Positions 21,050 through 31,740 of a DNA stretch of 64,000 bases are shown here, one piece after another; the stretch's first letter is position 1, and the number at the start of each line of letters is the position of its first letter. A program made the position numbers and the translations under genes. Below the pieces are notes generated by a model. It saw only the letters and a program-made list of their open reading frames with translations, was not told where the DNA came from and did not search any database. The stretch lies in NCBI RefSeq assembly GCF_021130785.1, contig NW_025776200.1:124001-188000 (forward strand), read 5' to 3'. The DNA comes from Homalodisca vitripennis. Lineage: Eukaryota > Arthropoda > Insecta > Hemiptera > Cicadellidae.

Positions 21050-24000
21050 CAATGAGGTACTCTCCAGGAATCCGAAGAGCTTAACTAGAACTTCATTACT
21101 GTCCCCTAGCCAATTCGGCAAGAGTAGTAGGGAGACGATAATCGCGCCTCTGTCGGGAATAGTGATTACAACTCGATCAGGACATGCTTTACGGTTAGAT
21201 TAACATTACACACGGGGCACAAAGGAGGATCCCCGCGGTTCATAAGAAAGCCGTGGGATAGAAGGGTGTGTCCGATCCGAAGACGGCATAACACTACCTC
21301 CTCCCTGCGGCTGGTACGGTTTGAGGACGTCCAAGGTAGAACTGACCCTTTTATGTCCGTAGTTTGTTATCGTTGATTTCTGTCCACGACCTTTGCCACT
21401 CATTTCTTAAGAGTCTTTTGATGTGTGATTTCACATCTGGCAATATTAGTTGTTGGGTGTAAGGCGCCAATTCTATCGCTTCCCTTGCAGCTCTGTCGGC
21501 CATTTCATTGCCAGGTATTCCAACATGACTTGGTACCCACATAAAAATCACTTGAACATTTCTTCTTATTAGATCATGTAGGGAGTTTTTTATATTGCAC
21601 AGAATGAAACGTGTTTCGGATACAAGTCCTTTAGTGCTTCTATGCTGCTCAGTGAGTCGGTACATACCACCAGCCTCCCTGTCCTAGGGCACACGATGTT
21701 TAGTGCCTTCTCAATGGCCGTCAGCTCGGCAGTATAGACAGAGGACGCAGGGGGGAGGCAAAATTTGAACTCAGATCTGGCAGTCACAAAGGCGCAACTA
21801 GTGCCAGTCCCAGTTTTAGATCCATCCGTATATACTTACGTCACATGGTGTTTAGCTCTTCACGAAATAATTGGTGTATTATGTTTGCGGATGTATCTTG
21901 TTTTCTTATTGTGTACTAGCGAGTTTACAAAAGGTGGTGTATTCAAAGACCACGGGGGTACGTCGCAATCGTGGCTTTGTCGCACCTCGAAAACGTCGAT
22001 GCCGAGACGTACTATTATGTTTCCTACTCTTATACCGAAAGGGGCTGAAGCGTTAGGTTTCAACTTATACCTATGCGTTAACGCATTTTCAAATACTAAG
22101 TCGTAAGCTGGGCTGAAAAAGGTCTGGATTTTCAGAGAATACCAAAAGTTGGCTAGCAACAGATCGCGTCTTTGCGACAACGGCGGCTCTCCGCACTCAG
22201 CCAGCAAACTTATCACCGGACTGGAGCGGAATGCACCGGTAGTCAGTCTGATAGCAGAGTGATGGATTGTGTCCAGCATTTTAATAGTGTTGGGACGTGC
22301 CGAGGAGTACACCTGACACCCGTAATCGAGGGCACGAACGAACAAAAGCTTTATAAAAGCGTAGCATACATGTTCTGTCCGCGCCCCACCTTGTCCTGTA
22401 AGCACTCTGAGCAAGTTCCAGTCGCCGTAGACATTTAGCTTTCAATTCTTTCAAATGAGGAACCCAGGTAAGTCTGCTGTCCAAAGTAATGCCCAAAAAC
22501 TTTATGGTACGAGTTACTGATATACGGGTACCGTTAATTGTAAGGAAAAGGCTCGGTTAGCATTCCTCTGCCTAGAAAACAATATGCACTGGGTCTTATC
22601 AGTTGAAAAGGAAAATCCTGTTTGTCGACTCCAGTCTTCAAGCCGACGTATCGCAAATCTGTAAGATTCGTTCCGCAGTAGCATGTCTCTTTTGCGGCGA
22701 CGTACACAGCAAAGTCGTCAACAAAAAGAGAGCATCGAGCAGGATTAGTAATACAGCTCACGATGCTATTTATAGAAATGGCAAAAAGTGTACAGCTGAG
22801 CACACTACCTGAGGCACCCCATTCTCCAGCATTATTGGGTTGGACAAAGTTGTGCCCAACCTTACCTGAAAAGTTCGGTCGCTCATAAAGTTAATTTATG
22901 AAGCATAAGATGTTTCCACCGACTCCCCATGACATCAAGGTGTTTACAATTCCCCTTCGCCACGCGGTGTCGTAGGCTTTTCGAAGATCAAAGAAGACTG
23001 CTAATTACCTGTTTTCGCTCAAGAAAGGCATCTAAGATAGTAGTCTCCAATGAGACCAACAGATCCGTCGTTGACCGTCCTCGGCGAAACCCGCACTGCT
23101 GGTTTGCGAGAAGGCGGTTTTGTTCCAAAAACCATACCAGCCTACGATTCACCATGCGTTCCATAAATTTTGCATAGACAAACTGGTGAGCGACACCGGC
23201 CGATAACACTGGTGGGATCTTTCCTATTCTTTCCAGGTTTTAAAAGGGGAATAATATGAGATCTACGCCATGTCGAGGGAAAGGAACGCTCCTGAAACAT
23301 CCGATTGCACAGAGTTAAAAGAGCTTTTTTTGCAAAGAGATTGGAAGATTTTTCAGCATGGCATAATGGATATCGTCTGGTCCTGGGGAGGAGTTTTTGG
23401 AACAAGTAATCGCGGAGTTCAGCTCTTCTAAAGAAAATAACAGGTTAAGGGGGCTATTTGTATTTAAATTATAATTTTTATTTGTACCGTTTCAATGGTA
23501 TGTTTAAATCTTTGAAACTCAGGACAGTATGATGTAGTCTTTGATACTTCAGATATGGTAATTGACAACTGGTTTGCTACCTCTTGAGGATTGGAAATGA
23601 TATTATTCCCAACCTTAAGTTTCTAGGATAGGTTGGGAGGGGGGTTTTCCACAAACCGAGCGAAGCTTCCTCCATACTACTGAAGAAGCCGTAGTCCTTG
23701 TTATGGAATTTGTGAAAGCTTGCCACGACTGTCTCTGCGAAATCCTAAAAATCTGGCGGGCTTTAGCTCTCTTTTGTCGGTATAACTCTAGGTTTTCTTG
23801 AGTTGGCTGATTTTAAATTTTTCTTAGGGCTTTTCTTCTGTCTCGAAGAGCTTTACTACATTCTTCTGTCCACCAAGGAACAAAGTTCCGCTTCGGTGTA
23901 CTAGAAGATATAGGTATTACTGTCCCTGAGCTGCTTGCAATTATAGAATTATTTATGTTAGTGACTGCGGTTTCAATAATATCCAATGGAATATTTATTT

Positions 24001-24760
24001 CTGGGGTTATTATGGTTTCGTTTAAATTTATTCCAATCGGCTTTTTTTAATAATCCATTTTCGGTCTCCTGTTTCTTTGTATCACCATATCCGGAAAGCT
24101 AATCAGGATTGGAACATGGTCGCTTCCATGTAAATCCGTGATTAGCTGCCAGTCTATTCTATGTGCAAGACCCGGGCTGCAAATTCGATAAATCGATGAC
24201 AGACCAAGATCCAGTTTCGAGGGCATAAATATGTAGGGGAGCCGTTATTTAATACAACCAAGTTGGCTTCGTCGCAGATTCTGACAACCAAGTTGCCTCT
24301 TGAGGAACAGGTATTAGATCCCCAGAAATGGTGATTGAGCGTTGAAATCACCAATCATGAGAAAATGGACGGGGGCAACTGATTAATCAGGTCTGATAGC
24401 TCTTGTCTGTCGAGAACGAATGGTGGAGGTGGAAAAATATACAGAACAATATTTATTTTAAAAGGAACCGAAATGGAGATACATGAAGCTTGCAGGGAAG
24501 TGTTTAAGTTCACTTCTTTTGCGCCAATTGTTGCATCTACGAAGATAGCTGTACCCCCACATGCATAAAGGTTGTGGAGGTTATCGTAACGATAAATATC
24601 GAAAACCCTTCAAGGAAAAATGATTTGCCCAGTGAAGTTTTAGTTTCCTGGATGCAGACTACACTTGGCTTTGACTCCTGAAGAAGATGTTTTTAATTCT
24701 TCAACGCGTGATTTTAATCCGTTTATGTTCCATTGGAGTATTGAAAACATTTATTTGTTA
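21050..24760 (-). pseudogene. I-B ORF2: endonuclease, reverse transcriptase, RNase H (frameshifted)
   Basis: Endonuclease remnant around 24350-24160 (FNAQSPFLG-type stretch, then NNGSPTYLCP). Reverse transcriptase: QQCGFRRGRSTTDLLVSLE (about 23100-23045), SCTLFAISINSIVSCIT and the intact active-site box CSLFVDDFAVYVAAKE (about 22800-22690). Downstream GGARTEHVCYAFIKLLFVRA, then LDYGCQVYSSA. RNase H: YTDGSK at about 21830, VYTAELTAIEKALN (catalytic Glu) and VVCTDSLSSIEAL (21740-21650), then FMWVPSHVGIPGNEMADRAA (21545-21485). Ends near 21050 in a degenerate tail. Confidence 0.83.
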
Positions 24761-24869
24761 TTTAAAAAAAAAGTTTATTTTATTTCTGGTTTTTGTGAAT
24801 TGTGGATTTTTAAATTTACCTGTGACTGTCTTGAATTCTGTTTCTAAGGTTTGTTCATCCACAATCTCG

Positions 24870-26230
24870 TCCTCCTCCATAACACTTGATTGGGATGAAA
24901 AAACGGGAATGTGTTGGAAGTGTTTGGTGATCCCTTGGGAGCGGTTGTCAATCTTACTTTTAATACTCTGTTTTTAGTTTGTCATTGAGCGCTTTTCTTT
25001 CAGCTGGCGTTTGCTGTTGAGGCTTTAGTTTCTCGGATACATTAGTTTTTTACGTTTGGTGTTTTTTAGGAATTTTGCTCTAGTGCTCTGTAGACGAGGA
25101 TCGTCAGATGTCTTCGCTGGAAGTAGCTTCTGTTGTACTTGGGGGATTGGATTGAAGTTAGCCGAGAGTAAAACTAATGACATTTGCCATTTGTTGTGTC
25201 AGGGCTTCAACCATCGCTTCCAAGGAAGAACAATGAGAACAGGAAGGAGTATCTCGGGTTGTCGAGGCAGCAGCTTTTGCGTAAGACAAATCTTTCTTCG
25301 GCAGTTGAAATGTTCGTCTTCTATACTCTTTGCGAGCATCCACGAATGACAGCTTGTTAACTGTGGCAATCTTTATTACCTCCTTTTCTTCTAGGTATAT
25401 CTTACAATTTCTTGAGGCTGCGGAGTGTTTTCCTTTGCAGTTAACGCAGAAGGGTTCTATGTTGCATGTCTTTTCATTGTGGTCTTCCTTACCGCATTGT
25501 ACGCACAGTTCTTGGTTTTGGCCATACTTTACTAGAATGTCCGAAACTTCTGACATCGAAAAACATCGCTGTGGGTTTCGAAAGTTACGGACGTACAGAA
25601 AGAACAAGATATCCTGCCTTAATCGTCTCCGGAGGGTGGGGTAAGTTGAAGGTTAGGATATGCCCGGGAGTTGCGATTTGATTCGTTCCTTCCATCCGGG
25701 TTATTCTGACGACATCAGTTACGAAACTAGGTTTAAGTTCTTCTTTTACCTCATCTAGATTGCATTCAAGCAGCTCCCTACTGAAAACGATACCCTTTGA
25801 AGAGTTCAGGGTACTATGGGGTTGAACTACTACTTGAAATTGATCAAAGAATGAGGTCATCTTCAGTAGTTGTTTCGATTGTTTACTATCAACCCGCTTC
25901 CACCAGAACAGTTCCATCTCGAAGTTTCTTAATGAGTTTTGGCTGGCCTCCTGCTCCTACAATTGCCTTGTTAATAAGGAAGGGGCTAGCTTTGGATAGA
26001 GGGTTTCTTCATCTCTCGACTTGAAAACTAGGAACAGTGGAGTGTTTGTTGCATAGGCCTCGTCATTTTGGTCTATTCTTCTTTGTTTGCTGTCCTCTTC
26101 TTGCATGGGAGTCGGGTGATGGTCTTTTCAGATTACTTTCGCAATCTCTGTTTACTACACTGTGCCTTGGAGTTGGGGAGGTATCCATAGAAAGTTAACC
26201 AGCGCTTTGTGTGGAGAGGTGCGGGCCGAA
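24870..26230 (-). pseudogene. I-B ORF1: gag-like zinc-knuckle protein (frameshifted)
   Basis: Readable parts: SKGIVFSRELLECNLDEVKE, FVTDVVRITRMEGTNQIATP, LTFNLPHPPETIKAGYLVL (25810-25590), then NFRNPQRC and two zinc knuckles CVQCGKEDHNEKTC and CVNCKGKHSAASRNC (25500-25390), EEKEVIKIATVNKLSFVDAR, and LEAMVEALTQQMANV. The first knuckle (CFRCQRFGH in I-A) is scrambled by a frameshift. The N-terminus (26230-25920) is degraded. Confidence 0.8.
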
Positions 26231-27701
26231 AACACCAGGAACGGGCGTGCCCTCGGGTCCTTGAAACAAACAGACCCTACCCAGTTCCCCGAGGCCTGGT
26301 GTTAGCTCGTTTTAACCGAGAGACGGGAAATTCGCGCACGACTCGGGCTCGCACGTAGCAGCAGAGACTCCGACATCTCTGCTCACTGCACACTTCCTGA
26401 CCAAGGACTGACGTGGCTGGTCCTCAGATCCGTATCGTCACTGACGCGTCGGCAGCGCAAGCGCACATCAGCCCCAGCACACTAACAAGAAGGCAACTCC
26501 TTGATTAGGGCTGGGGCACTCCGCCAGCGGGTGACGAAGCGGAACAGTCGGAAAGGAGTGAGTAGGGATTGATAGGATTAAGGATAACGGGAAAGGATGG
26601 GAAAGGCAGTTTAACGTCATACCCAGGACGACGAATACATCTGGAAAAGGGCACAAACAAAAAGTAATGCTGCATCTTATTCACGATTTCTTAGGCCACG
26701 GCAGTTTGCTGTACGCTTATAATTATTACAACAGCGTTGAGTTAGCTAATGCCTTACTTAAAAGAAAAACTTACCTTTGTGGTACCTTGAGAAAGGATTT
26801 GAAGTCTAATCCGAAGACAGTTATAAGGAAAAAATTGAAAAAGGGTGAAGTGTATGCGCAGAAGAACAAAAAAGGTGTAAAAGTAATCAGCTGGGTTGAC
26901 AAAAGGCGAGTAAACTTGATAAGTACTCGACCTGAGGATGGGGACAACTTATTGCCCAGTAAAAAAACCAATAGAAATAACGAGCCAATCATGAAACCTA
27001 GCTGTTTTTTAGCTTACAATGATGTCAAAAAGGGCGTAGACGTATCAGACCAAATGAGTTCTTAGTATTGCCCATTGAAGGTTGCACTAGAGTTATTGCT
27101 GGGTACATGTGTTGTGAACGCTTTTGTGGTATTCAACGGTGTTGGGGAAAAGCTAAATGGGATATGCTACAATTTTGATCTGTTTTGGCAAGAAAGCTTG
27201 TAGAAGAAAACAGTAACTGTAATCCTGCTTCTAATCAACTCTCAACACCTCCGATTTTAGGTAAGCCTTATTATAACTAGTGTAGTTCATTTGAATGAAA
27301 TAATCTGAACCGGTATTGTTTTAGGAAACAGAACAAATAGTTTGCACTTAAATTAGGCCTCAAAGTCTGTACAAACAACTTTAATTATAAGCTTCTTGAA
27401 CATTTGACTTTTACCATTTTTTTCAACATTGAATGTGCTTTTTTCAGCAAGACGATTACCTGCCCAAAGACACGAATTAGTTAAGAGAGATGGCCTGGCT
27501 AAGAAATCAAGAAAACGATATTTACCTTGCTATGAGTCTCTAGTTGCCTGTCATGGAACAACAGAAGCCAGAAAACGTTGCAATAGAGTTACAACTTTCT
27601 GCAAAGACTGCACAGATAATCCAGCTATGTGTTTGGACTGTTTCAATAACAATAGATTTAGAGTTTTTTTAATACTTAGTTATCTAATTACTTCATTTTA
27701 A

Positions 27702-27871
27702 ATTTACGAAGTAATCGTTAGGTTATACTTGTGTCTTTCTGCTCATTAAAGTCTTCAACCAGTGCAATCCCGGTAAGTCTAACAAGAAACATTGCTAATA
27801 CAGTTTCCTGCACTCCTGATACTAGTCTCATTTACAAGCGCTAGAGTTCGGTATGGGAGATATAGGGACAG
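27702..27871. other. Non-coding spacer between piggyBac-A and the PIF elements
   Basis: No gene. I looked for a TTAA-bounded piggyBac right end here and did not find one, so the right part of piggyBac-A was probably lost. Confidence 0.5.
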
Positions 27872-28125
27872 TTAGGCCCAGCGCACACACAGCGACTGTT
27901 AGGCCTACCACACACGGGTCGACCGGTTTGCGACTATAGTTTTCAAATCGGTTGCAGACGCAACTGTTTTGTTGACCTTGGACGTGTGCTGGAGTGGGGA
28001 TCAACACACGGGCTGACTAAACTGCAACCAGTTTTGAAATCAGTTGCCGACTGGTCGCATACGACCGTATTTTCTTGTCACCAAACAGTTGCGTTGCATA
28101 GTTTTCACGTGTTTGTGAGTGCAAG

Positions 28126-30560
28126 ATGGGGGATCAAGAGTTGAATTTAAAACTTGTAGCAGAGGTCGAAAAGTACGAAGTGTTGTATAATTACAAATTA
28201 CCAGGATATTCTAGAAAGGATATAACTGACAAGGCTTGGCACGAGATTGGAGTAGCAATGAACATGACAGGTAATTGATAGCAGATATGTGCAGGGTGTC
28301 CCGTTGTGAAGTAGTGCCAGACAAACGATATGGTTTTTCAGTCAAAATAAGCAAAAATGTTTAGTGTTGATATCTCAAGACCTATCGTTATCATCGATAA
28401 TTTGACAGTTTTTAAACCGTTTAAAATTAGAATTTTTTTCATGACCACCATACTTTATCTGTACTATAGTATATGTGAGAAACTAAAAATTCATGCGGTT
28501 GATAAATACAGTCTTGAGAAAATAAAACATTTTTTACCGTTTCATAATGGCGGTAATGTAAAATATTTTATCCATTTAAAATATCATGGATTTTGGCCCT
28601 TTATTTATGGGACATTCTGTATTATAATTTTTAAATGAAAAAGAAATTAATAATAAGTCAGTTAAAAAATATAGTTATAATTTAAATGTACAAAGTTGTT
28701 TTATTGAAGTTATGTTTTGGACAGTTTACTTGAGTCCTTATAGGCTTGCAAATCCGACATCTTGCAATCAATGATGTTTTCACTTGGAAGAATGATTTAT
28801 TCTATAGCTTTTTCCCACTGCCAGGGCAGAGATGCTTGAGGAGAAAATGAAGTAACTTGCCAAATATTGTCTCACAGTAACTGCCGAAGAGCTTTCAGTG
28901 ATTGGATGCTGTCTTGGGCATGGTCCTTCAGCTATTTCCACTGTAGCCGGGGCGTATAGTCGATACCTTCTCTTTTACGTACGTAATTGTGTAGGATACA
29001 AGCGGCTTTTACGATGTCGATTACTGTTTCTGCATTGCGACATCTTATGGGACCATTTAACACTGCAAAAAACTTTTCACTAGCCATACCAAACGTGCAT
29101 TCAATAGATTTTCTTCCTCGGCTTAATCTGTAGTTAAATATTCTTTTTACATCATTGAGTGATTTTCCATTGTATGGTCTCATTACATTGCGTGCTAGTG
29201 AAACGCTTCATCTGCCAAGAAGTAGTAAGGGAATGGTCTTTGTATGTCGTCGTATCGCAATGGGGTGGGTGGCGGAGTTTGAAAAGCACCATGGTTGAGC
29301 CAGTTATCGCATGGCACTGACCTTGTAAAACACCTCCATCGCTATTTTCGTCCAGCATATTCCCTGGTTTCTATCATAGTGAAAGCACCATCAGCATCAC
29401 AGCATCCGAGTAAGATTATTGAATTGAAACTTTTATAGTTAAAATTTTCTGAAACCAGTATTTGGATATTTCTCAATGCGGATATGCTTTCCGTCTAACG
29501 CCCAAGGCAATTTGGTAAGTTCCACAATGTCTCAAAACGTTCGGCAATTACTTTCCATTGGTCACCTATTGGGTACCCGGCATGTAAGTTGCTTGCAATG
29601 CATTTCAAAATGATTTTCGTGGTTTCTTTAATAATGACTCCCAACTGTACTCTCGCCTCTTGCAAAATTATAAGAGAGAGCGACAAATGAACATCCTGTA
29701 GCCAAATACCTGTAAAAACGCTTGAATGTAACAAGCATAATTACTGACGGGTTTTTCATAAATTATATATAATACTTAGTGTACTTATCACACGTACAAT
29801 ATTGTGCATTTCTACTTTATACTACAACTTACATCGGCCAACCGATTCAAGTTTTGCTATCCCTTTTTTTTCTTTTCAGCTGCGGAATGCAAAGACAAGT
29901 GGCGTAATCTCCGGACAGTATTCATGCGAAAAATCAAACCTTCACCTTCGGGAAAATCTGGCGCTAAGAAGAAGGGCCTACTACCTGGCCAGAGGCCATG
30001 CAGTTTTGTTTGCCGTATTGTAAGAACATTAGCTCCTCCTTCTACAGGAAATTTACCAGAGGTTCCTAACTGTAGCGACGTAAATACCGACGAAACTTTA
30101 TTGGAATCACAAATATTGGATGATATGATATTCCAGATGCTCCATTCAATTGAATCACCGCAATCGCCGTCAATAGTACAGGGTAATACTTCCCGGTCAT
30201 CCCCAATCATACCAATACAACTCATACCAGCTCACAGCCATCGTCCATTCCGAATGAAGGTAAAAAACGCCTAACGCAGAAGAAAAAAGCCGCTGTCTGA
30301 AAGCAGATCAATGTTTTTGCTGCATATTTTAAGGCAAAAACAACACGACTTGAAAATAGTACTACCGCAAACGATAGTAACAAGAAAGAAGCTTTGAAAA
30401 TGTTCCTTCTTAGCTTTTGATACCAGAGTTGGAAGAACTCAGTGTTTTCACAAAATCAAACAATGTAAACGCAAAGTTTTTACTCTTATTGATGAAATAT
30501 CAGGCACATCAGATGTCACACCAGCGTCCGCCACATTCCAGCATTTCACTAATCTCTCAC
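28126..30560 (+). pseudogene. PIF-A MADF-domain accessory protein, two exons, broken
   Basis: Exon 1, 28126-28270 (145 nt): MGDQELNLKLVAEVEKYEVL to NMTG, ending at a GT donor. Exon 2 begins at 29880 after TTTTCAG: AAECKDKWRNLRTVFMRKIK completes the MADF domain in frame. A downstream BESS-like region (LLIPELEELS, about 30416-30450) is frame-broken after 30274. Exon 1 has the same length as its PIF-B counterpart. The intron contains transposase exon 2 on the other strand. MADF proteins of PIF elements bind DNA and help bring transposase to the nucleus and to element ends (family knowledge). Confidence 0.8.
28291..28618. repeat. Possible small non-autonomous element in the PIF-A MADF intron
   Basis: CAGGGTGTCCC (28291) and the inverse of CAGAATGTCCC (ending about 28618) could be short terminal repeats of a 330-bp insertion. 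The flanks do not show a clear duplication (TG versus TA), so this is a weak call. The interior is AT-rich and non-coding. Confidence 0.3.
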
Positions 30561-31262
30561 CAGTCAGGCAGCAATATATGAAATAATGAAATAATGAAAT
30601 TTATTCCTTTAAAAGTACGCATACAAATACAACTTAATCATAGGAATATAAGTTGACCACAGTATCCAGTAATTGTGGCCAACGATAATTAATTTAAGAA
30701 AATTACAATGTAAACAATTAATTTGTGAGTCCAGCAACAAATTAAAAACTCGCACTCCGTGGCGCCTGTGTTAAAATTGAGGAACAAATATTATAATATT
30801 ACATTATATGACAAAAGAAAAATTACAAAAACTTCTTAACTTCTTACTTAATATTTAGTGCGCCGCCAACATCCGCTGGTTAATTACTACACGCAATTTA
30901 CACAGGACATTGACGCCAACCAGTTCTATGTGCAAAAATCTGGAATAATTACTTGATATCTAATTTTGTATTTTGACAATAAATAACATACCTTAGGAGT
31001 TATGAGTATTCTTTCTTCAGCAGTCACACCATTCCCTCATATTTGTGTCAACCTTATGTACAAATGGAGCAACCAGCGTCACCAATTCCACATATGACTC
31101 TTTGGACATTCTGTAGAAAGCTATAAACTATCTGTCTGTCTCTTTTAATTGTTCAGCTGCTACGAATAGTCTGCACCTTACATTTTTCCTCTATGTATGG
31201 GTGACACCAATATTTTCTGCGCATTCTTCGTTGTCTACGACGTAGAAAACATGCAATTATGT
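28930..31262 (-). pseudogene. PIF-A transposase (DDE_4 type), two exons, broken
   Basis: Exon 1 on the minus strand (about 31262-30985): EDEEDIIACFLRRRQRRMRR, WCHPYIEEKC, LFVAAEQLKETDR, FIAFYRMSKESYVELVTLV, then a GT donor after TPK. Exon 2 (about 29760-28930): KCIASNLHAG, FETLWNLPNCLG, SENFNYKSFNSIILLGCCDA, RPFPYYFLADEAF, KRIFNYRLSRGRKSIECTFG, GPIRCRNAETVIDIVKAACI. The ALDGKH catalytic box is damaged near 29490. Stops and frameshifts throughout. Confidence 0.82.
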
Positions 31263-31740
31263 CTTCCTCGTCCTCACATAGTACTTGACATGATCGATAA
31301 AGTTACACTTTGACAAATAACTATTCAATTATTTGATAATTTATCAAGTAAAAAATGTGAATGTAAACATTACTATACCACTATACGCATGTTCGCACAG
31401 AGATCGCCAACTGATCCACACCAGTCGCGTCGTATGTGGAGTCAGGTTTTATTTTGGTTGCAAACTCGTTGCGTTTGAAACTAGTTCTAAACTCTGGTTG
31501 CAAACGGGTCGATCCGTGTGTGGTAGGCCTTAGGCCCAGCGCACACACAGCGACTGTTCTGCAACTAGAGTCGGCAACCAGTTGCGTCTGCAACTAGTTT
31601 GCAACTGAAACAAAACTTCTGTCCGCACACGTCAACGGGTCAGTTGTGAATCAGTTGCGTCTAATGTGCAATTAGTGGAGTATTTTGTAGGGAGTATTAC
31701 GCTGTGTTTTTTGGCATTTCCTTGACCATTTGTGCTTACC

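Larger units (their letters stand above)
20694..26635 (-). mobile_element. I-clade non-LTR retrotransposon B, full length, minus strand
   Basis: A 5.94-kb element with the same plan as I-A (5' UTR, zinc-knuckle ORF1, EN-RT-RNase H ORF2, A-tail of 26 nt seen as T at 20694-20719). Residue identity to I-A is partial, so it is a related but different subfamily. It sits in the catalytic region of piggyBac-A and has the same orientation as I-A. Many frameshifts. Confidence 0.9.
20683..26646. repeat. 11-bp target site duplication flanking I-B (20683-20693 and 26636-26646)
   Basis: TACATCTGGAA occurs directly before the poly-T run and again after the element's 5' end. The piggyBac-A gene continues on both sides. 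Confidence 0.92.
13646..27701 (+). pseudogene. piggyBac-A transposase, split in three by pogo and I-B insertions
   Basis: Three pieces. (1) 13646-14050: acidic N-terminus starting MDKQEIDDTLEGH. (2) 20002-20693: DDDGNEWDD, RSFMRQWIDCTSGEIKQFLG, MFKNDFIKQAMKRERFEMLL, and the catalytic region VVIHESMVPWRGRL, where the usual IDES is IHES, a loss of the first catalytic Asp. (3) 26647-27701: LLYAYNYYNSVELANALL (usual DNYYNS Asp replaced by Tyr), RKTYLCGTLR, EPIMKPSCFLAYNDVKKGVD, then the C-terminal Cys-rich domain ending CKDCTDNPAMCLDCF. Joining at the insertion points is in frame at 14050/20002. Separate frameshifts occur at about 13845 and 20327. Its own terminal repeats were not found. Confidence 0.85.
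27902..31529. mobile_element. PIF/Harbinger element A, 3.6 kb
   Basis: Inverted repeats: GGCCTACCACACACGGGTCG at 27902 and the inverse of GGCCTACCACACACGGATCG at 31529; 28 of the first 30 bases match. TTA flanks both sides (27899-27901 and 31530-31532), the PIF/Harbinger target. It encodes a MADF protein (plus) and a DDE_4 transposase (minus), both broken, with interleaved exons. Confidence 0.9.
27872..31558. repeat. 29-bp identical direct repeat around PIF-A (27872-27900 and 31530-31558)
   Basis: TTAGGCCCAGCGCACACACA and the next nine bases are identical at both positions. The right copy is the left tip of PIF-B with its TTA target. The left copy is an orphan tip with no element attached. 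This is far longer than the 3-bp duplication made by PIF/Harbinger transposases. Confidence 0.93.

Noticed and set aside
28357..28638. Plus-strand 93-codon frame in the PIF-A intron
   Set aside because: AT-rich, intronic, no motif; likely chance.
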